Source: Jaminaea rosea
Lineage: Eukaryota > Basidiomycota > Exobasidiomycetes > Microstromatales
Assembly (NCBI RefSeq): GCF_003144245.1
Contig: NW_020289986.1
Span: 124,001 to 188,000 of the forward strand
DNA length: 64,000 bases
Direction: 5' to 3'
Made by a program: the position numbers and the translations under genes. The notes under the pieces were generated by a model, which saw only the letters and a program-made list of their open reading frames with translations, did no database searches and was not told the origin of the DNA. Shown piece by piece: positions 44,274 to 54,775 of the stretch. How positions within the stretch are numbered: position 1 is the first letter of the stretch; each line of letters opens with the position of its first letter.

Positions 44274-46314
44274 CTAACCCCCTCCCATCTCCAAACCCCC
44301 TACAATCTTTCCACCCAACCCTCTCTTCAAGAACTGCTCTCTCGCCAAGTTGCGCACCCACTTGAGATAGCGCTCCAGGTCACCCAGTACAGCCCCAGGT
44401 ACACTAGCATGAACCTCCTGAGCTCGCGCCAAATGGTACAGCACGTCAGTGAGGGCCATATCCTGCGAGATCAAGGACATGAGCTGCGACCCCACGATGG
44501 AGTCAGCCAGGATAAGATCACGTTCTGAGCCGTCGTCCTGCTCCCTCTCCCTTGTCCGACGGGCCAGCTCTGCAGTTTGGGAACGGGCCTCCCCTAGAGC
44601 CCCTTCCCACTTCTCAGCAGCTACGCGGCAGAGGTCTCGCACTACTTCGAGGCGAGCAACCTCGTCCTTGATCCTATCGGGTGCAGAATCGAGGTCGCTG
44701 GAGAGGAGGCGGAGAGAGTCGTTTTTTTGCTGGAAGTGGGAGTGGATCCCGTGGACGCGTGAGGTGAGATGATGGTGTAGCTGCGCATGGAGGGACTGTA
44801 GGTGAGGGTTGGGAGGCAGAGGAGGTGCGGGGCCTGAAGTCGCTGCTGAGCTGACAGAGGATCCAGGCGGGCCTCCTCCATTGCTGCGGGGGCCACTGTT
44901 GCTGGCTCCTTCATCGTCGTCCTCGGCCAGGAGGTCGCGCGGTTTCGCTGGCGGGGGTGGCGCTGTCAGAACTGGCGCAGGGGCTTGCCCTGCTCCTGGT
45001 CCTGCAGCGTACTCTGCAGCAGGCGGAGGTGGGCGAGGTGCGGGTGATGCATAGCCGTTGCTGTGCGGTGGTGGGCCGTATGAGTGATGTCCGCTGCTAC
45101 TACTTCCGACCGCGTCCTGCTGCTGATAGTAGTGAGCTGGACCGCTGTCCCCGTGGTGGGCTGAGAATCTTCTCTGCGGGCCTTGATGCTGTTGTTGATA
45201 TTGCTGCTGCTCTGTATGAGCATGGTCGCCTTGACCGTATCCATGCCCTTGCGTCGGTGGCTGCCAGCCGCCTTGCTGCTGCTGATGAAGCGCAGGGCTC
45301 TGTGGGAGCGGCTGTTGGGCAGCGTAACGCTGCGGCGAGTAGCCTCCCGCACCGCTGTTGACATCCACAGTGAACGCTCTTTGCGGGTGGTACGCACCCC
45401 CAGCACCGCCGTGATTTCCGTACTGATGCTGCTCACGAGGGGCCAAGGGCTGTGTGGGATGAAAGGGGCCTGGCGTTGAGACGACCCTGGGTGATTGGAG
45501 TGGAGAGGAAAAGGAGTGTTCGGCTTGGCCTGGCTTTGGGGGACGAAGCGGCGGTACGGCGCTTCCTTCGCGAGGAGACTGTCCTGGGGGAGTCGTAGCC
45601 GCCCTACTAGCCTGACCTGGCAGCGGCGGTGGAGGCTTCCCTCCTCCTCCGGGAGTTGATGCTGCGGGTGCTGGGGAGCTACTTGATGCTGGTGCCGGCG
45701 CTGGCGCCGCTTTTGCAGAGGAAGATTTCGGCTCTGTCGCTGATCTTGCAGGTGGCGGTGTCGAGGCCGGCGCTGCTGCTGCTGCTGATGTTGCGGGCTT
45801 GGCGTAGACGGGCGGCTGCTGTGAGAAGGCTTCCTGTGCAGCTTGGACGTATGCTACGAGGTTCTTCGTCTGCGCGGCGAGCCAGAGGTGATGCCGAGTC
45901 AGCGTCATTGTAGGCCACCGCAATGTTCGCGCATATACTGACCTCCCACTTTCGGCCCCACTGCTTGGCATACTCCGTCTCAATCCCACCATCGAGTTCA
46001 ACATCCCCTGTCTTCCTGACCAGCATGGTGCTCGTAGGCGTGACGAACCCTATTGGCGGCTCTCTCGGGTAGGCCCTAGTCACCCATAGCTGCACAGGGA
46101 TATTGTAGGTGGCATTTCGGTACTGAATAGGCAGCGTACCATGCAGCTGAAGTAGGAGGGAGGACTGGCCGACGTTGGAGATGTACAGGTCCGTACGCGG
46201 AGACAAGGAGGGATAGCCGTCGAGGAGTGAGGTCACGTCGGCGAATGTTCGCTGAGAGTCGGCATAGGGCGTAAGGATGGAGCGCAGCCAGTCGTGGATG
46301 ACTCTGCGGTCCAT
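44274..46314 (-). CDS. VPS23: VPS23/TSG101, ESCRT-I subunit
   Basis: Model complement(join(44274..45869, 45943..46314)), 655 aa. Exon 1 encodes the UEV ubiquitin-binding domain (MDRRVIHDWLRSIL, DVTSLLDGYPSLSP, then PIQYRNATYNIPVQLWV and PREPPIGFVTPT). The intron uses a GTCAGT donor at 45942 and joins GRKWE to TKNLVAYVQAAQEAF. A long Pro/Gln/Gly-rich linker follows, then a coiled-coil region and the C-terminal Vps23 core (GSQLMSLISQDMALTDVLYH, DLERYLKWVRNLAREQF). The protein sorts ubiquitinated cargo into multivesicular bodies. The linker is longer than in yeast. The UEV strand that normally reads like YLPYL is replaced by IETEYAKQW. It diverges from the acid phosphatase gene, 282 bp apart. 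Confidence 0.9.
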
Positions 46315-46596
46315 CACCGGGTGAGCGGGTGGTGGTGGTAGTGGTGGTGAGAGAGAAGGATGTAATGAGGCTGGCCTTAGCGGGCCAAGCCACGAAGCTG
46401 CGCCTCTTGGCTGCGAGGTCGAGCAAGAAGCGGCGTCTGGACCTGGACCTGCACTCGTCTGGTCTGTGCCTCTCCGCACGGACGACGGATCGACGGGCGG
46501 CGAGGGCATCAAGGAATCAAGGGCACGAGGAGCAACCTTGTCGGCTTGCCTTCGCTCCGTCACCACGATCATCACTCGAGCATTACAACCAGCATC

Positions 46597-48593
46597 ATGG
46601 CTCCGCCCCGCTACGACGAAGCGGCCGACGAGGAAGCCGAGTCAGAGGCTCTCATCCTCCATAGATTAGACACAGACCCCAAGAGCGGTCGACCTAGAGT
46701 CCACACAATCCCCTCGGCGCAGCACGACGACGACGACAATGACGACGCCGGCAGCGACATCGAAGGACAGTCCGACGAGATGCTCGAGAAACGCCGTATC
46801 AAGGCCTTGGCCAAGCGAGCAGTTGCAGACGCTACCGCATCTTCCAATGCGGACCCCACGACTGGGCGACCACCCTGGCTCGTCGAGGGAACAAAGACCT
46901 TTCGCCGTTCACCGCCCCTCATCCGTGGACTGGTCATCGCCATCGCCCTCTTCCTCCTGGGTGGGGTCTTCTACTTCGCACTGGGCGACTCAGAGGCATT
47001 GCAGGGTGGAGCAAAAAAGATCTGGTCGTACGGTGGCGAGGTGTGGAAGGGCGGGTCTGTCCCTTACACCTTTCCCGGTGATGTGGGCCACCCTGGTCCG
47101 ACGGCTACGGGCGCCCCTGGCCAGCTCGAGGAGGAGGATAAGCTGACTGGCACTCGGCCATCGCCAGAGATCCCCGTAGAGACCCACCTCCCGACCAGCC
47201 AGTACGGCTCCTTCAAGCCCTTCGACCACATGGGCCCTCTCACCCCTTACAAGCCCTCAGACGGCTTTGGAGTGGATGATGCCAAGTACCACGCCCTCCC
47301 CGCCTCGTGCAAGATCGAGCAAGTCCATATGCTCCACAGGCATGGCAGTCGATACCCCACCTCCTACTCACCGGCCATCGAGATCCAGAAGATGCTCGCA
47401 GCCAAACCTCGCCCCACGTTCAGTGGACCCCTCGACTTCCTCAACACGTACGAGTACCGACTGGGCAAGGAATTGCTGGTCCCGCTGGGTCGTCAGCAGC
47501 TCTACGACTCGGGCGTGGCCGCAGTAATCCGCTACGGCAAGCTAATCTACGAAGATGTGCAAAAGCATGGCAAGCTATTCGCTCGGGCTGGGTCCCAGCA
47601 TCGCATCGTAGAGAGTGGACGCAACTGGCTTGCTGGAGCGCTGGGTGCCGCGGATTGGGAAAGAGAGGCAGAGCTGGAGATCCAGATCGAGGACGTCGGC
47701 TTCAACACGACGATGGCGCCGAACTTTGCCTGCCCAAACGCAGACAAGGGTGGGAAATGGGAGCCTGGTTGGCAGTGGAACAAGGACTGGATCGAGCACT
47801 ACGCCATTGATGCGGCGAAGAGGTTAGGACAGTATGCGAAGGGAGTAGAGATTGTGAGTCGCGTCGACTATGCGAAGGATGGTACCGCTGCTGCAGAGCT
47901 CTCTGACATGCTCCACTTCTCCTCGCCCAGACTCCCCGCTTGATCAACGGGCTCCAACAGCTCTGCAGCTACGACACGGTCGCCGGCTACGATGCTCGCT
48001 CCATCTGCTCACTCTTCAGCACTTCTGACTGGCAGGCCTACGAGTACGCCTGGGACCTCTCCTTCTACGGCTCGTACGGCTCTGGCTCCCCGCTCGGCCC
48101 AGCCCAAGGAGTAGGCTGGGTGAACGAGTTCCTCTCCCGCCTTGAGGGACAGAAGTGGGACCCGAAGCTACAGACAAGCGAAAATGCCACGCTGGATAGC
48201 TATGCGAGGACCTTCCCCGTAGACAGGAAGTTCTACGTCGACTTCACACACGATAGCGTTATCGCTAACGTCCTTGCCGCCTTGAATCTGCCCGAGTTCG
48301 CGGCCGCGCTGGACCCGATGCCTAGCAGGCTGGACGAGGGGAGGAGATACAAGAGTAGCGAGATTGTCCCCTTTGCTGCTCGGCTCGTCTTTGAGAAGAT
48401 TCAGTGCGGTGGCGGACAGGAGCCGCTGATTAGGATGCTCTTGAACGACGCTATCGTGCCGCTCAAGCAGCTCAAGGGCAGCGGATGTGATAGCGAGGCG
48501 AGGGAAGATGGGATGTGCACTTTGAAGAACTTCTTGCGCAGTCAGGAGGGGAGGATGGAGAGGGTCAGGTGGGAGCAGTGCTTTGAGAAGTAG
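46597..48593 (+). CDS. Membrane-anchored histidine acid phosphatase (phytase-like)
   Basis: Model join(46597..47853, 47931..48593), 639 aa. The cytosolic N-terminus is acidic, followed by a signal-anchor helix at about residues 107-129 (LIRGLVIAIALFLLGGVFYF), so this is a type II membrane protein and not a freely secreted enzyme. The catalytic motif RHGSRYP is at about residue 247 and the acid/base HD pair is in DFTHDSVIANVLAALN. An N-glycosylation sequon occurs in the second exon (ENATL) and cysteines are spaced as in fungal phytases. It would hydrolyse phosphomonoesters in the secretory lumen or at the cell surface; whether phytate is the substrate cannot be read. The intron is GTGAGT to CGCCCAG, phase 0, restoring EITPRLINGLQ. 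Confidence 0.88.
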
Positions 48594-49327
48594 TGGGGGA
48601 TGCGCACGAGAATTGATACATCATTGTCACCTTCGTCGTCCTTGCCAGCCCCGCGTCTCCGTAGAGAGGGGGACGAGAATGACCACAGCTATGTGAGCTC
48701 GCCACTGTGCTGCAACAGTGAGAAGATGAGATGAAGAAAGGCCGTTACCATTGCAACGCGAGAATGACTACCCGCGGCAGGGGATTAGAGGGGATTCGCA
48801 GCCCTACATGGTGATGCTGAAGAAGTGGGGTGAGGCTGATTGGGAATGGGAGGAGGTGCGAGAGTTGAGGAGGCGGTGGGTATATAGAAGAGATCTTGTC
48901 GTCCCGTCAGCTTGTCGTCGTGGTGATTTTATTGAGAGAAGAGGTCGAGGAGGAGGGTGCAGTGATTCGATGGGGAGCCGGCAAGACGCATTGCACCGCA
49001 AACGAGCTTGAGGAGGGCGACGGGAGGAGGTAGGCGGATCGGCAGCGGGCGAGGCTGATCTCGAATCGCGCTGTTGCGATACGCGGATAGACGTCGGGAT
49101 CTGACACCTTTGTGCGGCTGATGGATAGTGTCGAGGCCTGCCGGGTTGTCACCTATATCGCTGATGGCCGTCCTTCCTGATCCTGTCTCTGCTACGCTCC
49201 CGGCCCTCCTATGTCCAGCACTCTTGCCTTCTGCCTTCGTCGTCTCACGATCATGCCATGCGTCCCACTGATAGCCTGATGTGCTTGTCTGCTCGGGTCT
49301 AGTCTCGATGCTGCTTGCTCTCCACCC
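48594..49327. other. Intergenic between acid phosphatase and G-gamma genes
   Basis: About 730 bp between convergent genes, holding two 3' flanks. I see no further coding frame or RNA gene. Confidence 0.5.
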
Positions 49328-49672
49328 TCACATAACGATGCACTCGCACCCACCCCCACCAGGCGCGTACGGGTCCTCCCCCTTGGTGACCGGTCCCCAG
49401 ACCGAAGGCACCAGTACATCCCTCGTCGACTTGGTGTAGTTGATAAGGCTGGGCATGATGCGAGAAGAACATCAGAGACAATTGCGATCAGTTTCAGTTC
49501 GCAGTGAATCGCCTCCTCGTCTCTCGCGGGTTTCGCGCGCTCACCTCGCAGCAGCCTCGGAGACCTTGATCCTGGGACGGTTAAGATCCTCCCTCAGGCG
49601 CTCGTTATGCTCCGTCAATCTGCGGAGCTTAAGCTCGGACATGGATTGCTTGTGGTGACGATTCGAGTTCAT
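49328..49672 (-). CDS. G-protein gamma subunit
   Basis: Model complement(join(49328..49448, 49545..49672)), 82 aa; starting at the internal ATG 49642 would give 72 aa. The joined protein has the fungal G-gamma pattern [19 protein letters not shown], then [20 protein letters not shown] and [19 protein letters not shown], and ends CECIVM. The last four residues CIVM form a CaaX prenylation box, with a second Cys two residues before it that could be palmitoylated. The donor GTGAGC (49544) and acceptor GCCCAG rebuild the helix-to-tail junction. The protein pairs with G-beta in pheromone or nutrient signalling. Each exon is too short for a simple ORF search to reveal the gene. Confidence 0.85.
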
Positions 49673-49936
49673 CGCGATGACGAATTGAGGTGGTGGGACT
49701 TAGGTTGAGGAGAGGAGAAGGGAGCGAGCGTTGATGGGCGCGGGTCAGTCCAAGACAAGCCAACGAGATGCGGGGGGGGCTTGGGTGGTCGATCCAGAAG
49801 AGCCACGTGGGTCGACGCGGACAAGCCGCTTTGTTCTCTATCCGCCCGTCCGCGAGTCCGGTTGCTCGTTGCTCGTTGACCGCTTCTTCGTCCAACACTA
49901 CCAAGTTGTCGCCCGCGCCTCCCCCGACCACCCAGC

Positions 49937-51251
49937 ATGGCCTTCAAAGCTCCAGCCCCTTCTGCCTCATCTGCGGCTAGTAGCAGCAAGCTCACCCTCG
50001 CCACCCCTCTAATCAGCTCATTTCGCCCCTCGAAAGTCTTCTCGACGCCCGACTACATCTCCGCCCCTGCATCTCCTTCAGCACCACCTCACCACTTCAC
50101 CTCCCTCTCCTTTGACGATGCGGGCTCGCACTGCGTAACCTCATCTACCGACGAGAGCATTCACCTATACGACACTCGTACAGGAAGGCATCAAAAGGTG
50201 CTCCACTCTAAGAAGTACGGCGTCGATCTCGTCACTTTCACCCATCGATCGAGTACGGTGCTGTATGCGAGTACAAAGGGGGACGACACGATTCGGTACC
50301 ACTCGTTACATGACAATCGATACATCCAGTACTTTCGCGGCCATGAAAAAAGGGTGACTATATTGCAGATGAATCCGGTGGATGATACATTCTTGAGTGG
50401 AGCGGTGGATGAAAGTGTAAAGGTTTGGGACTTGAGGAGCCCGACTCCGCAGGTGAGCATCCTCCCTAGATGCCAGCATACAGCCTCCTAACACACCCTC
50501 CTAACACCCCTCGCACCCACTGTAGGGCTCCACACCAATCCACGGCCACCCCTGCCTCTCCTACGACCCCTCGGGACAAGTGTTCGCCCTCTCCATCTCC
50601 GAACGCCGAAGCATCCTCCTCTACGACGCTCGCAAATTCTCCGACAGCCCATTCCTCACCATCTCGATGGATGATGACGCCTACCTCTCTCGCTTCTCGA
50701 TGCCTCCCCGCCAGCCAGTCATCACGTCTCTCTCCTTCAGCCCTAGCTCCTCCTCGGGGCACCTGCTGGTGGGCACGGCCGGGGACCAGCACTACGTTGT
50801 CGACTCGTACAGCGGGGCGTATGCATGGAGATTGGTGGGACACAAGGGGCTCGAAACGATACAGCGACGTCCTGCGGACGAGGAGGAAGAGAAATCCTCG
50901 CCGTCATCAAAGCCGAGCGCCGCGAGTCTTGCAGAGAGCGGCTCATCAGGCCAGGAGCTCACCTGGACCCCAGATGGCAAGTACGTCCTGGCGGGAAGTG
51001 CAGATGGCTCCATCCTCGTATGGCAGATCCCAGACAAGGACACGCAGCCACAGTCTGCCCCTGGTGAGATGGGGCGATCATCTCCGGAAAAGATGGCCAC
51101 GCTTCATCCTGCGGCTAGGCTAGAAGGGCATGCCGGACCAGTCAGGGCATTGGGCTTCAGTCCGAGGACGGCTTTACTGGCAAGCGCAGGCGATGCACTG
51201 GCTTTCTGGCTGCCGACGAACACGGAGGGAACGCGAACGGGTAGTGTGTGA
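49937..51251 (+). CDS. SWD2: SWD2/WDR82, WD40 subunit of COMPASS and cleavage factor
   Basis: Model join(49937..50452, 50526..51251), 413 aa. The WD40 propeller matches SWD2/WDR82 closely: SFRPSKVF, SKKYGVDLVTFTHRS, DDTIRYHSLHDNRYI, PVDDTFLSGAVDESVKVWDL, then SYDPSGQVFALS and a C-terminal AFWLP. The family subunit serves Set1/COMPASS H3K4 methylation and mRNA 3'-end processing. An acidic, Ser-rich insertion of about 30 residues (RRPADEEEEKSS on) sits between blades and is absent from the human protein as I recall it. The intron has donor GTGAGC and acceptor CACTGTAG. It diverges from the G-gamma gene, 264 bp apart. Confidence 0.92.
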
Positions 51252-52564
51252 GGTGTAGCGGCTGTAGGATGAGATGATATCAGGTAGAGGAGAGCTCGAA
51301 CCTCGTGCAGAAGGCCAAGGACGAAGATGGCCGGCACCTCGGCGAGGATCGTCGGTGATCCCCAACATTGTCAAGCGAAGAAGCTTCCGTCAGAGGTAAG
51401 AACGCCACAATCACTTCATCATCACGTTCGTCCCTTACACCATGCAAGCACGCTCGAGCCCACCCACGATGCATCGTGCGTACCTGCGTCTGCCACGCAA
51501 TGATCGCCCAGCAGGCTCGGACCTGCCGATCGGGAGGCCTGAGCGTCAGTGTGGCCAGAATCGACTTTGCGACTACGGGATCGATTTCATCTTCCGCAAG
51601 GCTGCATTCACCTCTCACGGCGTTCTTTCACGCTGGTTCGCCGGCCCTCTGGGGGGGATGGATCAAGGGACACCGTTCGTGATAGGATCGAGGGGCAGAG
51701 AGGATGATGGAAGGATGAGGCGCCGGAGGAGGGCGAGGCGGGAGGAGGGCTGGGAGTAACAAGGGAGCATCACCAACGAGCGCATGGAGATAAGGCTCAG
51801 GCCTAGGCCTCGGAGGACGTTTCTAGGCAGAAGACGCAACGAGGACGTCAATGGTATCAAGTAGTCAGACCAGCTCGCCGTAGCCAATCACTCGTGCTCA
51901 CGATCAGAATGGGGATAAGGTTTCACATCACATTTGCGCTCTTTCGCTCAAAGCAAGCTGTGCTGCTGAGCTATTGATGCGACTAACTGCTACTACTATG
52001 ATAGGTAAGACAAAGAGACTGAAATCTGGGAGAGAGGAGAGACAAAGGCGAGGGTAAAGATAGGTGATTAGGGTGATAGGCGAAGAAGAAATTGGACGTA
52101 GTGGCCGTCGCCGTTTTGATGGATGCGTAGGCTGGAAGAGAGCGTGTGGCAGTCGACGTCGCAGCAGCGGCCTCGTCGCTCGCGCGCGTACAATCGACCG
52201 AGAGAGAGAGGAGGTCAAAGGGGAGACCTGAGCAATTGAAGAAGATGAGGAAATGGTCGCCGAGTCTGAGGCTGAGTCTGAGTCTGGGCCGGGTCGGATG
52301 CATGTTGAAGTCTAGGATTGAGTCACGTCGTGCCGAATCGGGGAGTAGCGCAGAAGTAGAGGGTGGTCGCGCGGTAATGGTAGTCGTGGTGACGAGTGCG
52401 GGAGGACACGCGCGTAGAGGCAGCGTGCTTGGTATTAAGGTTGAGGACAGCTTGTCGAGTACGAGGGGACGGATGTGTGCGCTTGCGTGCGAGAGACTTT
52501 GTCGAGCGTGAAGGTGAATGGACTGCGAGGTGCTGCTACTTGGTATTGCGCTCACTTGCTCCCT
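51252..52564. other. Intergenic 3' region between SWD2 and alpha/beta hydrolase
   Basis: About 1.3 kb between convergent genes. A minus-strand open frame of about 190 codons (51983-52555) is Ser/Thr/Leu-rich without domain or splice context and I do not call it. The region is long for a convergent pair, where two terminators usually need only 100-300 bp in this window. Confidence 0.5.
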
Positions 52565-54199
52565 TTACTTCTTCTTGTGCTCGCACGAGATGTCGTACGG
52601 CCTGAGCTGCTCGTGCAAGCTCCAGTTTGCCCTGTACGCTCGCTCCGCAGCGATCTTAGCCAGTAAGGGCAGGGTAGTTGGATGAGCCTTGGCGAGGAGC
52701 GGGTGAGCGTTGTCCTCCTCGTTGCTGTCGTCGCTGTCTCCGCTTTCTGACTCTGCGTAGGTGGGGATGGGCTTCGACGGATCGAAGAAGGCCTCGCTGG
52801 TCTGCGGGAAGCTGGGCGTTGAGGGCTGGATAGGCGTCAGGAGGGCCGATGAGAGAGGGTTGCGCTTGTTGAAGCCGTCCTCTCCCATGGCAAGCGGGTG
52901 GATCGGGACGCCCTCGTCGTACATGGTGACGTCTGATTGCATCGAGATGGCGGAGAGCTGGCGGTGCATCGTAGGCACGCGGGATCGCTCGCACATCCAC
53001 TCGACGTTGTCCTCGATGCAGGCTACACGCCCAGCTTGGTCCTCCTCCTCTGTCTTTGCCTTGCGGTAGATGACGTGTTGGCAGACCGGGTAGACGACGC
53101 AACGCTTGTCCGTTGAGTTGATGTCGCGCACAAAGTCGACGCAGTAGTTGAAGTCGACGACTCGGTCCTGGCCACCTTGCTGGACGAAGATGGGGTGGAC
53201 GATCTCGTGCGCGCGTTTGCGCAGCTCAATCATGCCGTAGTGGAGAGCGGCGAGGTGACCGATGCGGAAGGCGCCCTGGTGAGAGCGCTTGTCCTCGGTG
53301 ACGAGCGTCTTGTAGACCTTCGGGTCCTTGTCGAGGCACTTCTTGTGGGGGACAACGAGCTCTAGGCGCGAGAGGTGCAGGTAATGGTTGGCCATCGAGA
53401 TGAGCTTCTCAGCCGTCGGTGAGATGGAGCAGTTCTGGACCGAGTAGCCGATCATGGGGCCTACAGCGACGATGCCGTCTACGGGCATCTCCCAGTCATC
53501 TGCCTCAGCGGAGCGCAGCGACGTTGGGTAGTGAAGGGCGTAGGAGAGAGCGACGAGGCCACCAAAGGACAGACCCAAGAGGAAGCAGTCACGGCGCTGG
53601 CCCTTGAGGAGAAGCTCGCCATTGTTGTAGAGGTTGTCATCGCGAGCACCAATGTCGTGAAGCACGGCATGGAGGCCAGAGGTGTAGCCACGGATCTCGT
53701 GCTGGAAGACGTGAACGCCCGTCGAGTAGCCGTGAGAGGGAAGATCGGGGACAATGACACGGAATCCAGCGTCGAGGTAGCGGCGAGAGTGCGATGCGAG
53801 GGTTCCGCCTATGAAGGTGCACCCACCAAGGAGCGTGGAGGAGGTCAGTTTACGAGCCCATCACCATATTGACTTTGGCACGTGCTCACCATGGACACCG
53901 GTTCCGTGAACGAAAAGGATATCTGCCTTACGACCAGTGCGCTTCTGAGCAGCGTGGTCTTCCCAAACTTGGTACCATGTGAAGTCCTTGCCATTGGGCA
54001 TCATGGCCTTGCCAAACCACACGGTGACGTCGGCGTTGGCGTGTAGTCGCTGCTCCATGGGTGAGAAAGGGATAGCATATCGTCCGTAAGTGCGATCTTG
54101 AGGCTCGTACAGACCAGTGGCAGTGAGAGCGGGCTCGCCCCAAACTTCCCAGAAGGTCTGCTTGACAGCGCCGAGGGTGGATCCGATTGCGGTAGCCAT
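52565..54199 (-). CDS. Alpha/beta hydrolase, serine aminopeptidase/monoacylglycerol-lipase type
   Basis: Model complement(join(52565..53808, 53890..54199)), 517 aa. Joining exons (donor GTGAGC at 53889, acceptor TTCATAG) rebuilds the oxyanion motif VHGTGVHGGTLASHSRRYLD. The nucleophile elbow is GLSFGGLVALSYALHYP, the acid is in QQGGQDRVVDFNYC and the base is in YPVCQHVIYRKA, so the triad looks complete. The first 100 residues place the strand before the hydrolase fold (ADILFVHGTG). About 140 residues after the fold are a Ser/Pro/acidic tail ending in HKKK. The substrate is unknown; a lipid ester is likely from the family. Confidence 0.85.
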
Positions 54200-54361
54200 T
54201 GCGCGTTTGTGTATGACGATGGAGGAGAAGTGAGAGGAAGGAGGAAGATGATGGTAATCGACGCCGCTGTGCAATCAAAGAAGTGGGGCGGCCGATGATG
54301 AAGAGGAGACCGTTATGAGCCAAATGATGAGCGAATGCCGACGACTAAGGAGCCGCTTGGT

Positions 54362-54379
54362 CTTGCTTGCTTGCTTGCT
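54362..54379. repeat. CTTG tetranucleotide repeat
   Basis: About four and a half CTTG units, the complementary phase of the AAGC repeats at 22790 and 24101. Confidence 0.85.
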
Positions 54380-54753
54380 GGCAAGAGGAGGCCCGATGCT
54401 TGCTCGCTCGAGAGAGGGGCGGTCCGTTGGTATTTACGCCCGCCTTGCTGAGGAGCCAGGGGGTAAGCGCTACGCAGCTCAGGGGCGGTATGAAATGCGG
54501 GCCGGCAGGTAGCGGCGGAGCGGCTCGGCGGGGCGGTGTGAGCGGGATGGTATCTCAAGAGAGGTGTGGGCGGCACGGAAGAGGACGACAAAGATACCAA
54601 TCACCGGCGGGTAGCGGCTGGCTTGGTAGCGGCGGCGTACGGGTTGATAGGGTGTGGCGACGTTGGAGGCGGCCCTGAGGTAGCAGCTAGCTGAGCGTGT
54701 CGTCGAGTGTTGGAGTTTGGTCCAGAGAGGGCGGGAGGGTGAGAGGAGATCGA

Positions 54754-54775
54754 GGGGAGGGGAGGGGAGGGGAGG
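54754..54775 (+). other. Four-run G tract, likely G-quadruplex former
   Basis: GGGG runs separated by single A residues, four times, followed by GG. This fits the G4 consensus with the shortest loops. It lies about 560 bp upstream of the hydrolase start codon, on the opposite strand to that gene. Confidence 0.7.

Noticed and set aside
51983-52555. Minus-strand open frame of about 190 codons
   Set aside because: Composition is repetitive Ser/Thr/Leu without a recognisable motif, and it lies directly beyond the stop of the hydrolase gene, so it is more likely 3' flank.
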